A model generated the notes under the pieces. That model saw only the letters and a list, made by a program, of their open reading frames with translations. It did not search any database and had not been told where the DNA came from. A stretch of DNA of 60,840 bases, from positions 1 through 60,840 of the forward strand of contig VGZV01000010.1 of assembly GCA_016872385.1 (NCBI GenBank), in the 5' to 3' direction. Positions 23,801 to 33,463 of the stretch are shown here, in pieces. Both the position numbers and the translations under genes were made by a program. Position 1 is the first letter of the stretch; each line of letters begins with the position of its first letter. This stretch comes from SAR202 cluster bacterium. GTDB lineage: Bacteria; Chloroflexota; Dehalococcoidia; Lucifugimonadales; UBA3495.

Positions 23801-25587
23801 ATGTGCGGAATCTCGGATATGTAGGATATCGCCCAGCGGTGCCGGTATTGCTCAACTCCCTGGAACGGGTCACTTACCGCGGGTACGATTCCTTTGGCGT
23901 GGCCCTGGTGGACCACAACGGCATCGAGATGGTCAAGAGCCTGGGCACCGTGGAAGAGCACCGCAAGCGCGCCGAGCACTTGCAGGGGAGTATTGGCATC
24001 GACCATACCCGTTGGGCTACCGTGGGCGGCGTCTCAGAAGCCAATGCCCACCCCCATATGGACTGCACCGGCGACATCGCCATTGTCCACAATGGGGACA
24101 TAGACAACTTCCGCCACTTGAAACAGCGCCTCCAGTCGGAGGGCCACGTCTTCAAGTCGGAGACTGACAGCGAGGTCATTGCCCACCTCATCGAAGCCCA
24201 CGGCGGACGCCAATCCCTGGTGAAGGCCACCAAGAAGGCGTTAAAGGAGCTGGAAGGCCCGCTGGCCGTCGCCGTACTGCACCGGCCATCCCGGCAGCTG
24301 GTGGTGGCCCGGCGGGAAAGCCCGCTGGTCATTGGCCTGGGCGAAGGGGAGACCTTTGTTGCTTCCGATGTGCCTGCCATCCTCCCCTACATACACAGGG
24401 TCGTTTATCTGGAAGATGGGGACATTGCCCTGGCTTCGGAATCCGGCATCACGGTATGGAACAGCGGCCAGGAAGTCACCCGGTCAGTGCACCAGGTGGC
24501 CTGGAGCGCCGACCAGATTAGCAAGGCCGGGTACGACCATTTTATGCTGAAGGAGATTCACGAGCAGCCCCAGGCCATCCACGACACTGCTGCGGAAGGA
24601 TTGCCCGCCGCCGGCCAGGCCAGCGCTACCCCAATGCTCCCGGTGGAGGACCCCAGCGCAGTATTGCTGCTGGGCTGCGGCACTTCTTACCACGCCGCCT
24701 TGCTGGGGGAGCAGGTCCTGTCCAGTATGCTGGGCATCCCGGTAAGCGCCAGGGTGGCTTCAGAACTGCACGAAGGCGCTTTCCAAGGCCCTGGCAGCTT
24801 GGCGGTGGCCTTCTCTCAGTCCGGGGAGACCAGCGACACCATAACCGCCCTGCGCCGGGCCAAGGACTCTGGCTACCGATCCCTGGCCATTACCAATGTC
24901 ATGGGCAGCAGCATCACCCGCCTGGCCGACTCCACCCTTTATACCAGGGCTGGCCCGGAGGTGGCGGTGGCCTCTACCAAGAGTTTTGTGTCCCAGGTGG
25001 TGGCGCTGTATTTGCTGGCCCTGCACCTGGCGCCAGAGCGCGCTAAGGCAGCAGGCATCCGCCAGCAACTGCGGTCCCTGCCCAGCAAGGTGGGGCAAAT
25101 ACTGGCCAACACCGAAGCCATTGAGGCGGCGGCACGGGGCCTGGCTCCTTTCCAGCATATGTTCATTGTAGCCAAGGGGCTGGGCGTGCCCGTGGCGATG
25201 GAAGGCGCCCTTAAATTTAAGGAGGTGGCCTACCTGCATACCGAGGGGTATCCCGCCGGAGAATTGAAACATGGGCCATTTGCCATGCTGGACCAGAACA
25301 CTCCGGTCATTGCGCTGGTGGGCAACGACCAGCACCGCACCAGGATGCTGACGGCCATCAAAGAGATCAAGGCCCGTGGCCCCCAGGTCATCGCCGTGGC
25401 AGACCGGGATGATGCAGAGACCGCCGCTTTCGCCGACGTGGTGATTCCCATACCCCGCAGCGACGTTTTTATGGCTCCGGTGCTTCAGACGGTGGTGCTC
25501 CAGCTCATGTCGTACTATACTGCCCGGGAGCGGGGCTGCCCCATAGACCGGCCCCGCAACCTGGCCAAGTCGGTAACGGTCCCCTAA
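23801..25587 (+). pseudogene. glmS: glucosamine-6-phosphate synthase GlmS (frameshift after codon 4)
   Basis: GlmS makes glucosamine-6-phosphate from fructose-6-phosphate and glutamine, the first step to peptidoglycan amino sugars. GGAGG precedes ATG 23801, giving MCGIS; the N-terminal Cys is the glutaminase nucleophile. The frame breaks at 23813-23814, where one C is missing from what should be TCCGGA. From 23815 on, GYVGYRPAVPVLLNSLERVTYRGYDSFG and the rest are intact: glutaminase domain to ~225, two SIS domains (LLGCGTSYHAALLGEQVL; EGALKFKEVAYLHTEGYPAGELKHGP), and the final PRNLAKSVTVP. A GTG at 23803 opens the long frame but would lack the catalytic Cys. As an essential gene complete to the last residue, it is probably functional and mis-sequenced. 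Confidence 0.85.
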
Positions 25588-25677
25588 CAGCCCAGTGCGT
25601 TGGCAAGTTACTGGAAAGCAAATGAATAGCGCCGGGGCACTCCCTTTGGCAGAGCAGTCCCGGCCCCATGGAAGGTT

Positions 25678-26752
25678 ATGGATAATAATACCCACGGCCC
25701 CAAGATTGTGGTAATCGGCGGCGGCAGCGGCTCCTCCGCGGTGCTACGGGGACTCAAGCGGTTCACGCCCAATCTTTCTGCAGTGGTTACCATGTTTGAC
25801 TCGGGGGGAAGTTCCGGACTGCTCCAGAGCGAGTTCGGCTACCCGCCGCTGGGCGACCTGCGCCAGTGCCTGCTGGGCCTGTGCGAAGACCACGTGGAAA
25901 CCCAGAGCTGCTGGGGTTCCGGTTCCGCCAGGAGAGCAGTCTCCAGGGCCACAGCCTGGGCAACTTGCTGCTGGGCGCACCACTATTGGCCTTGACCTGG
26001 AAGGCGCCGTTGATGAGATGGGGCGGCTGCTGCGCATCACCGGCCAAGTCATTCCGGTTTCCCTGGAGCGGTCGGACCTCTGCGCCGAACTGGCCAGCGG
26101 CGAGGTCATCCTGGGCGAATCCAAGATTGACACCCGCCGCCAGCGGCTTCCGGCCATCCGGCGAATGTTCCTGGACCCGCCAGTCCGGACGAATCCCGGG
26201 GCCGTGCGGGCCATTATGGATGCCGACCTGGTGGTGCTGGGCCCCGGAGACCTCTACACCAGCATAATTCCTAACCTGCTGGTGGATGGCATTGCCCAAG
26301 CCATTGCAGCCAGCCGGGCCACGCGGGTGTACGTCTCTAACCTTATGTTCAAGGTGGGCGAGACCGATGGATACGCTGCCTCGGACTTCGTCCGGGCCAT
26401 TACCGAGTACTGCGGCGGCTCCCACCTGGACTGGGCGTTAATCAACATCAGGCCCGTGCCCGACAAGGTCAAGGAAGCCTACGCTAAGGAAGGGTCTGGG
26501 CCGGTAACGCCTGACCTGGACATGGTACGGCGTCACGTGCCGGCAGTATTCGCATCGTCGGTTGCCAATGGCCGCCTGCCCTTCAAACATGACCCGGACC
26601 GGGTGGCTGAAGCCGTGCTGTGCATCGCCCGGCTGGGCAGGACCATGCCGCGTTTTGAGGAAAGCCCACGCAGGCTGGCCGCCGCCGGTTCCAGACACCG
26701 CCCTGCCAAGCAACTGGCCGCGGCAGTGGACTATAAGCTTCAGCAGGCGTAG
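25678..26752 (+). pseudogene. yvcK: YvcK/CofD-like gluconeogenesis factor (two single-base frameshifts)
   Basis: YvcK binds UDP-sugars and controls cell-wall precursor flow, so its place 90 bp after glmS is sensible. ATG 25678 opens KIVVIGGGSGSSAVLRGLKRFTPNLSAVVTMFDSGGSSGLL and GDLRQCLLGLCEDHVET. One C is lost in the CCC at 25901-25903, after which another frame reads PELLGFRFRQESSLQGHSLGNLLLGA. A second C is lost at 25980-25981. The third frame continues IGLDLEGAVDEMGRLL, IPVSLERSDLCAELASGEVILGESKID, VVLGPGDLYTSIIPNLLV and YVSNLMFKVGETDGY to 26752. With two bases restored the protein would be ~358 residues. All family motifs survive, which favours sequencing error. Confidence 0.82.
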
Positions 26753-26762
26753 GATAGATAAC

Positions 26763-27090
26763 GTGCTCCAGCGAGGCGCTTTCCTTATCTCAATAGATAC
26801 CGAGATGGCCTGGGGGTCGGTGCATCACCGGGACGTGGGCCGCCACTACTCCTACCAGGCGGAGCGGGAGTTTATTGACCGGCTCCTGGCGCTGTTTGAC
26901 AAATACCAGATCCGCGCCACCTGGGCCGTGGTAGGCCACTTGTTTCTGGACCAGTGCCAGGCGGTGGACGGGCGCAAACACCCGGAAATAGTCCGCCCTG
27001 GATACCGCTGGTCCAGGGTGACTGGTTCGACGCCGACCCTTGCTCCAGCCTTGGGCAAGACCCCATCTGGTACGGAAAGGACATAGCCTC
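26763..27090 (+). pseudogene. 5' fragment of a polysaccharide deacetylase-like gene
   Basis: From GTG 26763 the frame reads [49 protein letters not shown], typical of the NodB/polysaccharide deacetylase fold (the ISIDTE Asp is a metal ligand; RATWAVVGH). One C is missing at 27005-27006. The corrected frame continues [27 protein letters not shown]. Near 27080-27095 homology ends and the DNA becomes the antisense of the neighbouring minus-strand gene. Only ~110 of an expected ~300 residues remain, without the H-x-x-x-H motif. It starts 10 bp after yvcK, so probably the same operon. Confidence 0.75.
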
Positions 27091-30000
27091 CTGGTCAGCA
27101 TCCCCATTGTCGAAGTACAGGGTCACTGCCGCTCCTGCTACGGGCTTGTCAAACTGGTCGGTCACATTGACCACAAAGTTCGCCCGCTGCCCAGGCTTGG
27201 GATTGCCCACCACCTGAACCGCAACTTTAATGGCGCTGCTCTGTTGCTGCAGAGCAGCTTCCACCACCACATTGACGTCATCACTGGCTGACAGCTCGCT
27301 GTCGCTGGCCTGGAGCCGCAGCACATAGGTCCCTGCAGCGGTAAAGGTGGCGGTGGTATCCACGGCGTCGGGGCTGGCAAAGGTTACAGTCCCGGGGCCG
27401 CTTACTTTGCTCCAGCTGGTGTTAACCCCGCCCTTGGGCAGACCATCATCAGTAACGGTGCCGTCCAGGGTTACTGGATTGGGAAGGGTCGCCACCTGGT
27501 CCCACCCAGCGTTCACCACCGGGGCTTGATTGACTACGGAAACTGCCCGGTTGACCGTGATGGTGACGTCAGAGGTAGCGACAAGCAGGCTGTCGTTGGC
27601 GGTAAGGCGCAGCACGTAAGTGCCCTCTATGCTGAAGCTCGCCGTGGTATCGGTAGTCCATGGATTGGCAAAGGTAACGGACCCAGGGCCGCTTATCTTG
27701 GTCCAGGAAGTTACCAGGGTTGCCCCCTTGGGCTGGCCGTCGTCGGTTGCCGTGCCGTCCAAGTTAGCCGAGCCAGGCCAAATAATGGTCTGATTGGCCC
27801 CGGCATTGGCCGTGGGAGCCAGGTTTGCCGGCGCTGCCGCGTTGACCACAATGGTCACTTCATCGCTGCCGACCAACTGGCTGTCGTCCGAGGTCAACCG
27901 CAGCACGTAGCTCCCTGCCTCCGAGAAGGAAGCAGTGGTGTCCATGGAGGAAACCTTGCCAAAAGTTACCGTGCCTGCGCCGCTGACCTTGCTCCAAGCA
28001 GTAGTTGTGGTGCCCTTGGGCAAGCCGTCATCGGTCACGGAAGCGTCCAGAGTAGCCGATGCAGGCAAAGTGATGGTCTGATTGGCGCCAGCATCCACCG
28101 CCGGGGCCTGGTTCAAAACTACCGGCGCACTGGCGGTGACCGTCACGTCATCGGTGGCAGTCAGCAAGCTGTCGCTGGCGGTAAGCCGCAGCACATAGAC
28201 GCCGGCCACGGAGAAGCTAGCCGTGGTATCCGCAACATTGCCGTTGCCGAAGGTGACGCTGCCGGGGCCGCTGACCTTGCTCCAGGTAGTAGTCAAAGCC
28301 GCACCCTTGGGCAGGCCGTCATCGGTCACAGTGCCGTCCAGGTTAGCCACACCCGGCAGGAGCACAGTCTGGTCCGAGCCAGCGCTTACTGCTGGAGCAT
28401 GGTTGGTGTCGCTGGGCAGTTCTTCAGGAGCCGGGGCAGGAGCCTGGGGCACCAGCACCTCCGGCCCCACTTCCACTACCTGGGAATAAGCGCGCTGATC
28501 ATACCCTTCAATCTGCTGAACGCCGTCAAAGGCGCAGGCATACAGGTAGGCGTAGCGCCGCTCGGGCAATGAGGAGCCATCCGCAGGCAGATTGGCCAGA
28601 TCCACCGTGACTTCGTAGGGAGCCGCCGTGCGGGTGCCTACTTTAATCCAGTCCACAAAGAAGTCCACCTTGGTGACAGCCTTATCATCGGCGGGCGTAG
28701 CTTTCAGAGTGGCCTGGGTGCCATTGAAAGTCACAGCCATGCTGACCGTGGGCGGGTAGTCTACCCCGGTGGTGAAAGTGTAGGTGAAAGGAGGCTCCAC
28801 ATCGGGCCGGTTATTCGTCAGGCCAACATAGCTAATGCTGGTGGCCAGTGCGCTGGCCGGGGTTACCAGGGCATCAGACACGCTGGAGTAGAAAGTTTGC
28901 CCGCCGACCAGCTTCTGAGAGATGGGTCCCTGCTTGGCCGATTCCAGCTGGTCCTTGCGCAGCATAACAAAGTTGGTGTACCCAACAGAGGGACCCTTCC
29001 AATCCACCACCTTTATGAACGAGTTGGCGTTGGCTTGCCAGCCATAGTCGAAAGGCTTGGGCACATTGTCATAGGTGTTGCCCATGTGCACCATATACAT
29101 GGCGCCGCAGTTCTCGGCAATGGCGGGCCGTACTTCCAACGCAGGATCTGGGCATGCGTCGTGAATCAGGCTGATGCCTGAGGACTTCAGGTTCTTGAAC
29201 GTGTTGCGCACCACCCATGCTGGAGTGTTGGGGTACTGAGGCAACCGGTAAGCGCCCACGCGGAAGCCCACGTTGCTGGCCGCCCCATTTCCGGAGATGG
29301 CGCTATCCTGGATAAAGGTGTTGGTGGAGATGGCGTCAATGCCAAAGACGCCGTTCTCCAACAGCTGGGCGCGGTGGTAGCGGTTGCGCTGGTTGTACGC
29401 GCCCCAGACTATGCCGCTGCTGGTATTGTGCCAAACCAGAGTATCCACGATATCGCGGGAGGGGACAGGGTTCTGCCAGGAGTTGATGCCAGCAGTAATC
29501 TTGCTGTGGACTTCGTTATGCACCATGGTCCAGGGCAGGACTCCGCCGACACCTAGTTGGGCCTCAGTTATCTCCATAAAGTGATATCCCTGGGTATCCC
29601 AGTCACCCGGACCGCCATCACCCACGGCCACGTTGCCCAGCAGCGCTTCGTGGTTGGCAATGCCAGGCCAGAAGTCCGCCGCGGCCCGCCGAGACTCACC
29701 CGCAATGGCCGGATTGTTCCGGTCGTCATAGTGCTTGGGCAACATGCCGATGGCGATGTTATGGACAAACACGTTGTCCAGATTGTGGCCGGTGTTTTCG
29801 TCCAGCTCCACAAAGAAGGAGTTTACTGCGGAGCTGTAGCACACGTTGTCTTCCGCCAGCACCTGCTGGGTGCTGTGGAGGTTCACGCACCGGAAGCCGT
29901 TAAACCATCCGGAGTTGCCGCGCACCACCATGCCGCGGGAGGACTCGTTCATCATGTGATGGTGGATGGCGTAGCGGCCCAGGCTGCCGTAGTTGCCCAT

Positions 30001-30957
30001 GTACTTGAATTCGGCGTATTGCAGGTCGCCCTTGGCGCCGTACATATACATGGTATGGGCGAACTTGCGGGTGCGGACATCGTTCACAAAGGAACTTTCC
30101 GGGACGCCCACCAGTTCCGTGCGATAGACTACGTTACCGGTCAGCAGCGCCACTTCGCCGCGCAGGGGGGCTGCCCCCAGGTGGCGGTACTTCAGCGCGG
30201 AGTCTAGGGTGATGCGGGTCTTGCCGTCAGAGAGACGCTCCACCGCCTTGATGGTGCGCAGCTCGTTTTGTGAAACATCGCCGGACACCGGCTCACGGGT
30301 GGAAGTAACTACCACCGTGGCACCCACTGGCCAGTCGGTGACATCATTTTCCACCACAACCATAGTTGCCCCGGCAGCGCCTTCCTGGGTCAGTTTGGAC
30401 CAGGTCCGCAGCAGCGGAGCGCCAAAGGCGTCCCAGCGGCCGCCGGTCATGACCCAGAGGCCCTTGTCCGCCACCTGGAAGGCCGGCCCGCCCACAAAGC
30501 TGTCGGCCTGGGATTGGCTGAGCACAAACACCAGCTCACTGCGGGTGCTCTGGGGGATGTAGTCTCCCTCCTTGCCCATATCCAGGTAGCCGCCATTAAG
30601 AACCAAGAAGTTGCCTGCCGTCTTAAAAAGCGTGTTGATGGTGCGGGAGAACTTGAGGGTGCCCTCCACCGTCACGTCCCCCAGCACTGCAGTGGAAGCT
30701 ACGTCATAGGTGACCACATGGCCTGGCTTGATGGCCACACCTTCGCCAGCCTGGGGTGCCTTTCCAGTGGTCCAGACCGTGGGGTCAGACCAGTTGCCGC
30801 TCCTAAGGCTGGAAACAGACGTGGCTGCCGCCACATTGCCATGCCCATGACCACCCTGATGCCCGTCCTTTGGCTCCGTGCTGAACCACGGGGAATAGGT
30901 CACGGTCACTGCAAACAGCAAAACCAGTGTCGCTAAGAGTTTTATCCCGGGTCTCAT
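26872..30957 (-). CDS. exported G8-domain / parallel beta-helix / PKD-repeat protein (3' end truncated)
   Basis: The start is ATG 30957, with GGAGGAAT just upstream; an in-frame ATG at 30996 lacks a site. A signal peptide ([19 protein letters not shown]) and a His-rich HQGGHGHGN segment come first. A G8 domain follows ([33 protein letters not shown]), then a long right-handed beta-helix with many N/H turns, of the type seen in carbohydrate- or hyaluronan-active proteins. Four PKD-type repeats of ~95 residues follow between about 28400 and 27300, each with N-x-A-P-x-V-x-A-G-x-x-Q and DDGLPKG. A beginning Ig-like domain ([22 protein letters not shown]) ends the real homology near 27090. The ~70 codons after that are antisense of the deacetylase fragment and not genuine. 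It is probably a surface adhesin or polysaccharide-binding protein. Confidence 0.75.
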   Translation of the reverse strand: MRPGIKLLATLVLLFAVTVTYSPWFSTEPKDGHQGGHGHGNVAAATSVSSLRSGNWSDPTVWTTGKAPQAGEGVAIKPGHVVTYDVASTAVLGDVTVEGTLKFSRTINTLFKTAGNFLVLNGGYLDMGKEGDYIPQSTRSELVFVLSQSQADSFVGGPAFQVADKGLWVMTGGRWDAFGAPLLRTWSKLTQEGAAGATMVVVENDVTDWPVGATVVVTSTREPVSGDVSQNELRTIKAVERLSDGKTRITLDSALKYRHLGAAPLRGEVALLTGNVVYRTELVGVPESSFVNDVRTRKFAHTMYMYGAKGDLQYAEFKYMGNYGSLGRYAIHHHMMNESSRGMVVRGNSGWFNGFRCVNLHSTQQVLAEDNVCYSSAVNSFFVELDENTGHNLDNVFVHNIAIGMLPKHYDDRNNPAIAGESRRAAADFWPGIANHEALLGNVAVGDGGPGDWDTQGYHFMEITEAQLGVGGVLPWTMVHNEVHSKITAGINSWQNPVPSRDIVDTLVWHNTSSGIVWGAYNQRNRYHRAQLLENGVFGIDAISTNTFIQDSAISGNGAASNVGFRVGAYRLPQYPNTPAWVVRNTFKNLKSSGISLIHDACPDPALEVRPAIAENCGAMYMVHMGNTYDNVPKPFDYGWQANANSFIKVVDWKGPSVGYTNFVMLRKDQLESAKQGPISQKLVGGQTFYSSVSDALVTPASALATSISYVGLTNNRPDVEPPFTYTFTTGVDYPPTVSMAVTFNGTQATLKATPADDKAVTKVDFFVDWIKVGTRTAAPYEVTVDLANLPADGSSLPERRYAYLYACAFDGVQQIEGYDQRAYSQVVEVGPEVLVPQAPAPAPEELPSDTNHAPAVSAGSDQTVLLPGVANLDGTVTDDGLPKGAALTTTWSKVSGPGSVTFGNGNVADTTASFSVAGVYVLRLTASDSLLTATDDVTVTASAPVVLNQAPAVDAGANQTITLPASATLDASVTDDGLPKGTTTTAWSKVSGAGTVTFGKVSSMDTTASFSEAGSYVLRLTSDDSQLVGSDEVTIVVNAAAPANLAPTANAGANQTIIWPGSANLDGTATDDGQPKGATLVTSWTKISGPGSVTFANPWTTDTTASFSIEGTYVLRLTANDSLLVATSDVTITVNRAVSVVNQAPVVNAGWDQVATLPNPVTLDGTVTDDGLPKGGVNTSWSKVSGPGTVTFASPDAVDTTATFTAAGTYVLRLQASDSELSASDDVNVVVEAALQQQSSAIKVAVQVVGNPKPGQRANFVVNVTDQFDKPVAGAAVTLYFDNGDADQEAMSFPYQMGSCPRLEQGSASNQSPWTSGIQGGLFPGVCARPPPGTGPETSGLPRPRWRGSGICQTAPGAGQ

Positions 30958-31550
30958 TTCTTGATTCCTCCCCGCCAGGAATGGTCTTGATTCCATTCCG
31001 GCCGTGCCGGCGCTGCCTGAACTAGCTTTGGCTTAACGCCGGCGGCTTCTTTACACAACATTCGCTCATGGAGTTTGTGTCCTGGCCTGCATACATCGGC
31101 CTATGGTGGAACACAGGAAATTGGCGTGCGCGCCCGCCAGCGCCTGGCCCTGCCGCATTTAATCCCCAACTGCCCTTGGCACTTCATATCGCCAGCACCA
31201 TTCTTAACCACTCCATCATCCAGGCAAGGCAATTTTTTACCAATCTCCTCCTGGTTGTCACCTAAGTATTTCTCTGCCTGTAGTCCACTTCCGATGGGAC
31301 GACACCCTTGGTGCGAAGTGGGGCGGCACCCTGAAACCTCCGCCTCCAGATACGCCTTGGGGCAAAGTATCAGAGGCGTAACACTTGAATCACGGAAGCA
31401 GGCCGTGGCTGTGACACTGCTGGGGCTGGAAGTTAGGGAGTCCCGTATGACCTATGTGTGGGAATTATTAGAGTCTTGGCCTACAATGAATGAAATGGCC
31501 GCCAAAGAGTTCATGTTGGGCAAGTATGCGGCCCAGGGACACTACACACG
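30958..31550. other. 593-bp gene-free region
   Basis: This lies between the divergent G8-protein and DUF457 genes. Weak open frames across it have no homology or ribosome sites. Paired strings TACGCCT/AGGCGTA (near 31353-31381) and GGGACGACACCC/GGTGCGAAG could fold, but no RNA family was identified. Confidence 0.4.
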
Positions 31551-32168
31551 ATGAACATTCCGGGGCACTTGGGCCTGACCCTGGCCGGGCTGGCAGCCGC
31601 AGGCTACTTAGCAGACGCCATGCTCCGCCGGCCGCAGGCCGGTCCTGCGACGCCACCGCGAGGGCTGGCCCGCCTGATAAATCCGCTTTTGAACCTGCCC
31701 AGGTCAGTGCGGCAGCTACGGCTGGACTTGCGGCTCTTCTTTCTGGGGGCGCTGCTCCCGGACATTCTGGACAAGCCGGTGGCGTTCTGGCTGGCCCCAG
31801 ACCTGGTCAACGCCAATACCCGCAACCTGGGACATACCCTGGTTTTCAACGCCGCTCTGCTGGCCACCGCTGTGTTGCTGCTACGACTGCGCGGCAGCAC
31901 GGGGTGGCTGGCGCTGGCCCTGGGGAGCATTGCCCACCTGCTGCTGGATCTGATGTGGGAAAGCCCAGTAATTTTTTTGTGGCCGTTTCTGGGCTGGCAA
32001 TTTCCTCAAGGCCCCACTACCTTGCAGGAATACCTGCTTTTTCACTACGCCAGGCTTACATCCTCGCCGGAGGAAGCCGCAGGGTTGCTGGTGCTGGCGT
32101 GGTTTGCGGTGCTGCTGGTCTGGAGAAAGGCGGTGCGGCGCTTTCTAAATACGGGCCTAACGGAGTAG
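31551..32168 (+). CDS. DUF457/YdjM-like integral membrane protein (putative metal-dependent hydrolase)
   Basis: 205 residues with about four or five membrane helices. The family's polar motifs sit at helix ends: GHLGLTLAG at the start, LGALLPDILDKP near 65, RNLGHTLVFN near 90, and LGSIAHLLLDLMW near 125. The His and Asp residues of these motifs give the 'membrane-bound metal-dependent hydrolase' annotation, although activity has not been generally shown. No close partner gene; the FIST gene follows 88 bp later after its own promoter. Confidence 0.8.
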   Translation: MNIPGHLGLTLAGLAAAGYLADAMLRRPQAGPATPPRGLARLINPLLNLPRSVRQLRLDLRLFFLGALLPDILDKPVAFWLAPDLVNANTRNLGHTLVFNAALLATAVLLLRLRGSTGWLALALGSIAHLLLDLMWESPVIFLWPFLGWQFPQGPTTLQEYLLFHYARLTSSPEEAAGLLVLAWFAVLLVWRKAVRRFLNTGLTE

Positions 32169-32208
32169 CTCCCCCATTTTCTCTGCGGTTTCAAGGCGCC
32201 GCCCGCCT

Positions 32209-32217
32209 TGTTATACT
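32209..32217 (+). promoter_or_regulatory. extended -10 promoter of the FIST gene
   Basis: TGTTATACT (TG-N-TATACT) lies 38 bases before ATG 32256. Upstream at 17-base spacing, TTTCAA is a poor -35. A strong ribosome site GGAGAGGTGA follows. Confidence 0.45.
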
Positions 32218-32255
32218 GTGGGGCACTGTGTCCTTGTCTGGAGAGGTGAAGTTTT

Positions 32256-33440
32256 ATGCAGTGGGCATCAGCCCTTTCTGAAGCGACCCCGTTGGAACAG
32301 GCCATTACCGAGTCCGCGGGAAAGGTCAGGCAGTCCCTGGGCCACTCTTCTGCCGACCTGGCGGCTCTTTTTATATCCCACCATTACCGCGCTGAGTTTG
32401 GCGCAGTGCCGGCTCTGGTGCGCCAGCATCTTGGCCCCGCCCTGATCATCGGATGCTCCGGCGGCGGCATCATCGGCAACGGCCAGGAGGTGGAGCAGCG
32501 CCCTGCCGTGTCTATCACTGCGGCTAGCATGCCTGGAGTAAATCTTTCAGCCTTTCACCTGGCAGGGGACAGCCTACCGGACCTGGACGCTCCGCCCCAG
32601 TCCTGGGAGGAGTTGGTCAAGGCTTCCAGCAGCCAAGATCCCCATTTTGTGCTGCTGGCGGACCCATTTTCCTTCCCCGTGCAAAACCTTTTGCTGGGGC
32701 TGGACTACGCCTTCCCCAAAGCCGCCAAGATTGGCGGTCTGGCCAGCGGCGGCCAGCAGCCGGGAGAGAACGCCCTGTTCCTGGGCGACCAGGTGCACCG
32801 CTCCGGCGCCATCGGCGTGGCAATGCACGGCAATATTACTGTGGACACGGTGGTGGCCCAGGGCTGCCGCCCCATTGGCAAGCCCATGCGCATCACGTCC
32901 TGCCGCCGCAACCTGCTGCAGGAACTGGACGGCGAGCCGCCTTTGGCGGTGCTGCGGGAACTGTTCCAACGGTTGAACCAGCGCGACCAGGAACTGATGC
33001 GCCACTCCCTGTTCCTGGGCGTGGTGATGACTGAATTCCTGGACCAACCCAAGCAGGGCGATTTCTTAATCCGCAACGTGGTGGGCATGGATGCCCGCAG
33101 CGGTGTAATTGCCATTGGTGAGATGCTTAAGGAAGGACAACTGGTGCAGTTCCACCTGCGGGATGCCCAGACTTCCGCCGATGACCTTACCGCGGTGCTG
33201 GACCGGTTTGTGGGCGACCATCGGGAAAACCAGCCCCAGGGCGCGCTGCTGTTTTCATGTCTGGGCCGGGGCCAGTACCTGTATGGACGGGCAAACCACG
33301 ACACCGAGATTTTCCAGGGCAAACTGGGAACCGTGCCCCTGGGCGGCTTCTTCTGCAACGGTGAGATTGGGCCGGTGGGCGGCACTACGTTCCTGCACGG
33401 CTACACCAGTTCCTTCGGCATTTTCAGGGCCAAAGAGTAG
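32256..33440 (+). CDS. FIST N/C sensory domain protein
   Basis: 394 residues comprising a FIST_N domain (~30-210; LIIGCSGGGIIGNGQEVEQRPAVSI, PDLDAPPQSWEELV, AAKIGGLASGGQQPGENALFLGDQV) and a FIST_C domain (~225-380; HSLFLGVVMTEF, FLIRNVVGMDARSGVIAIGEMLKEGQLVQFHLRDA, GALLFSCLGRGQYLYGRANHDTEIF, PLGGFFCNGEIGPVGGTTFLHGYTSSFGIF). FIST is a proposed small-ligand (amino acid) sensing module usually linked to signalling outputs. Here it is free-standing and soluble. The next gene, 23 bp later, is a solute-binding protein without a signal peptide. Confidence 0.9.
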   Translation: MQWASALSEATPLEQAITESAGKVRQSLGHSSADLAALFISHHYRAEFGAVPALVRQHLGPALIIGCSGGGIIGNGQEVEQRPAVSITAASMPGVNLSAFHLAGDSLPDLDAPPQSWEELVKASSSQDPHFVLLADPFSFPVQNLLLGLDYAFPKAAKIGGLASGGQQPGENALFLGDQVHRSGAIGVAMHGNITVDTVVAQGCRPIGKPMRITSCRRNLLQELDGEPPLAVLRELFQRLNQRDQELMRHSLFLGVVMTEFLDQPKQGDFLIRNVVGMDARSGVIAIGEMLKEGQLVQFHLRDAQTSADDLTAVLDRFVGDHRENQPQGALLFSCLGRGQYLYGRANHDTEIFQGKLGTVPLGGFFCNGEIGPVGGTTFLHGYTSSFGIFRAKE

Positions 33441-33463
33441 CGTCCGCCGGATTCCCTTGAGCA

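Noticed and set aside
11055..27095. A single inversion between the two abrupt junctions
   Set aside because: Reversing the interval does not rejoin the aldehyde oxidoreductase, TIR, deacetylase or G8 genes in sense orientation, so the two junctions are not ends of one inversion.
30958..31550. Possible riboswitch or structured leader before the DUF457 gene
   Set aside because: Some paired strings exist, but no c-di-GMP, cobalamin or other riboswitch core could be matched.
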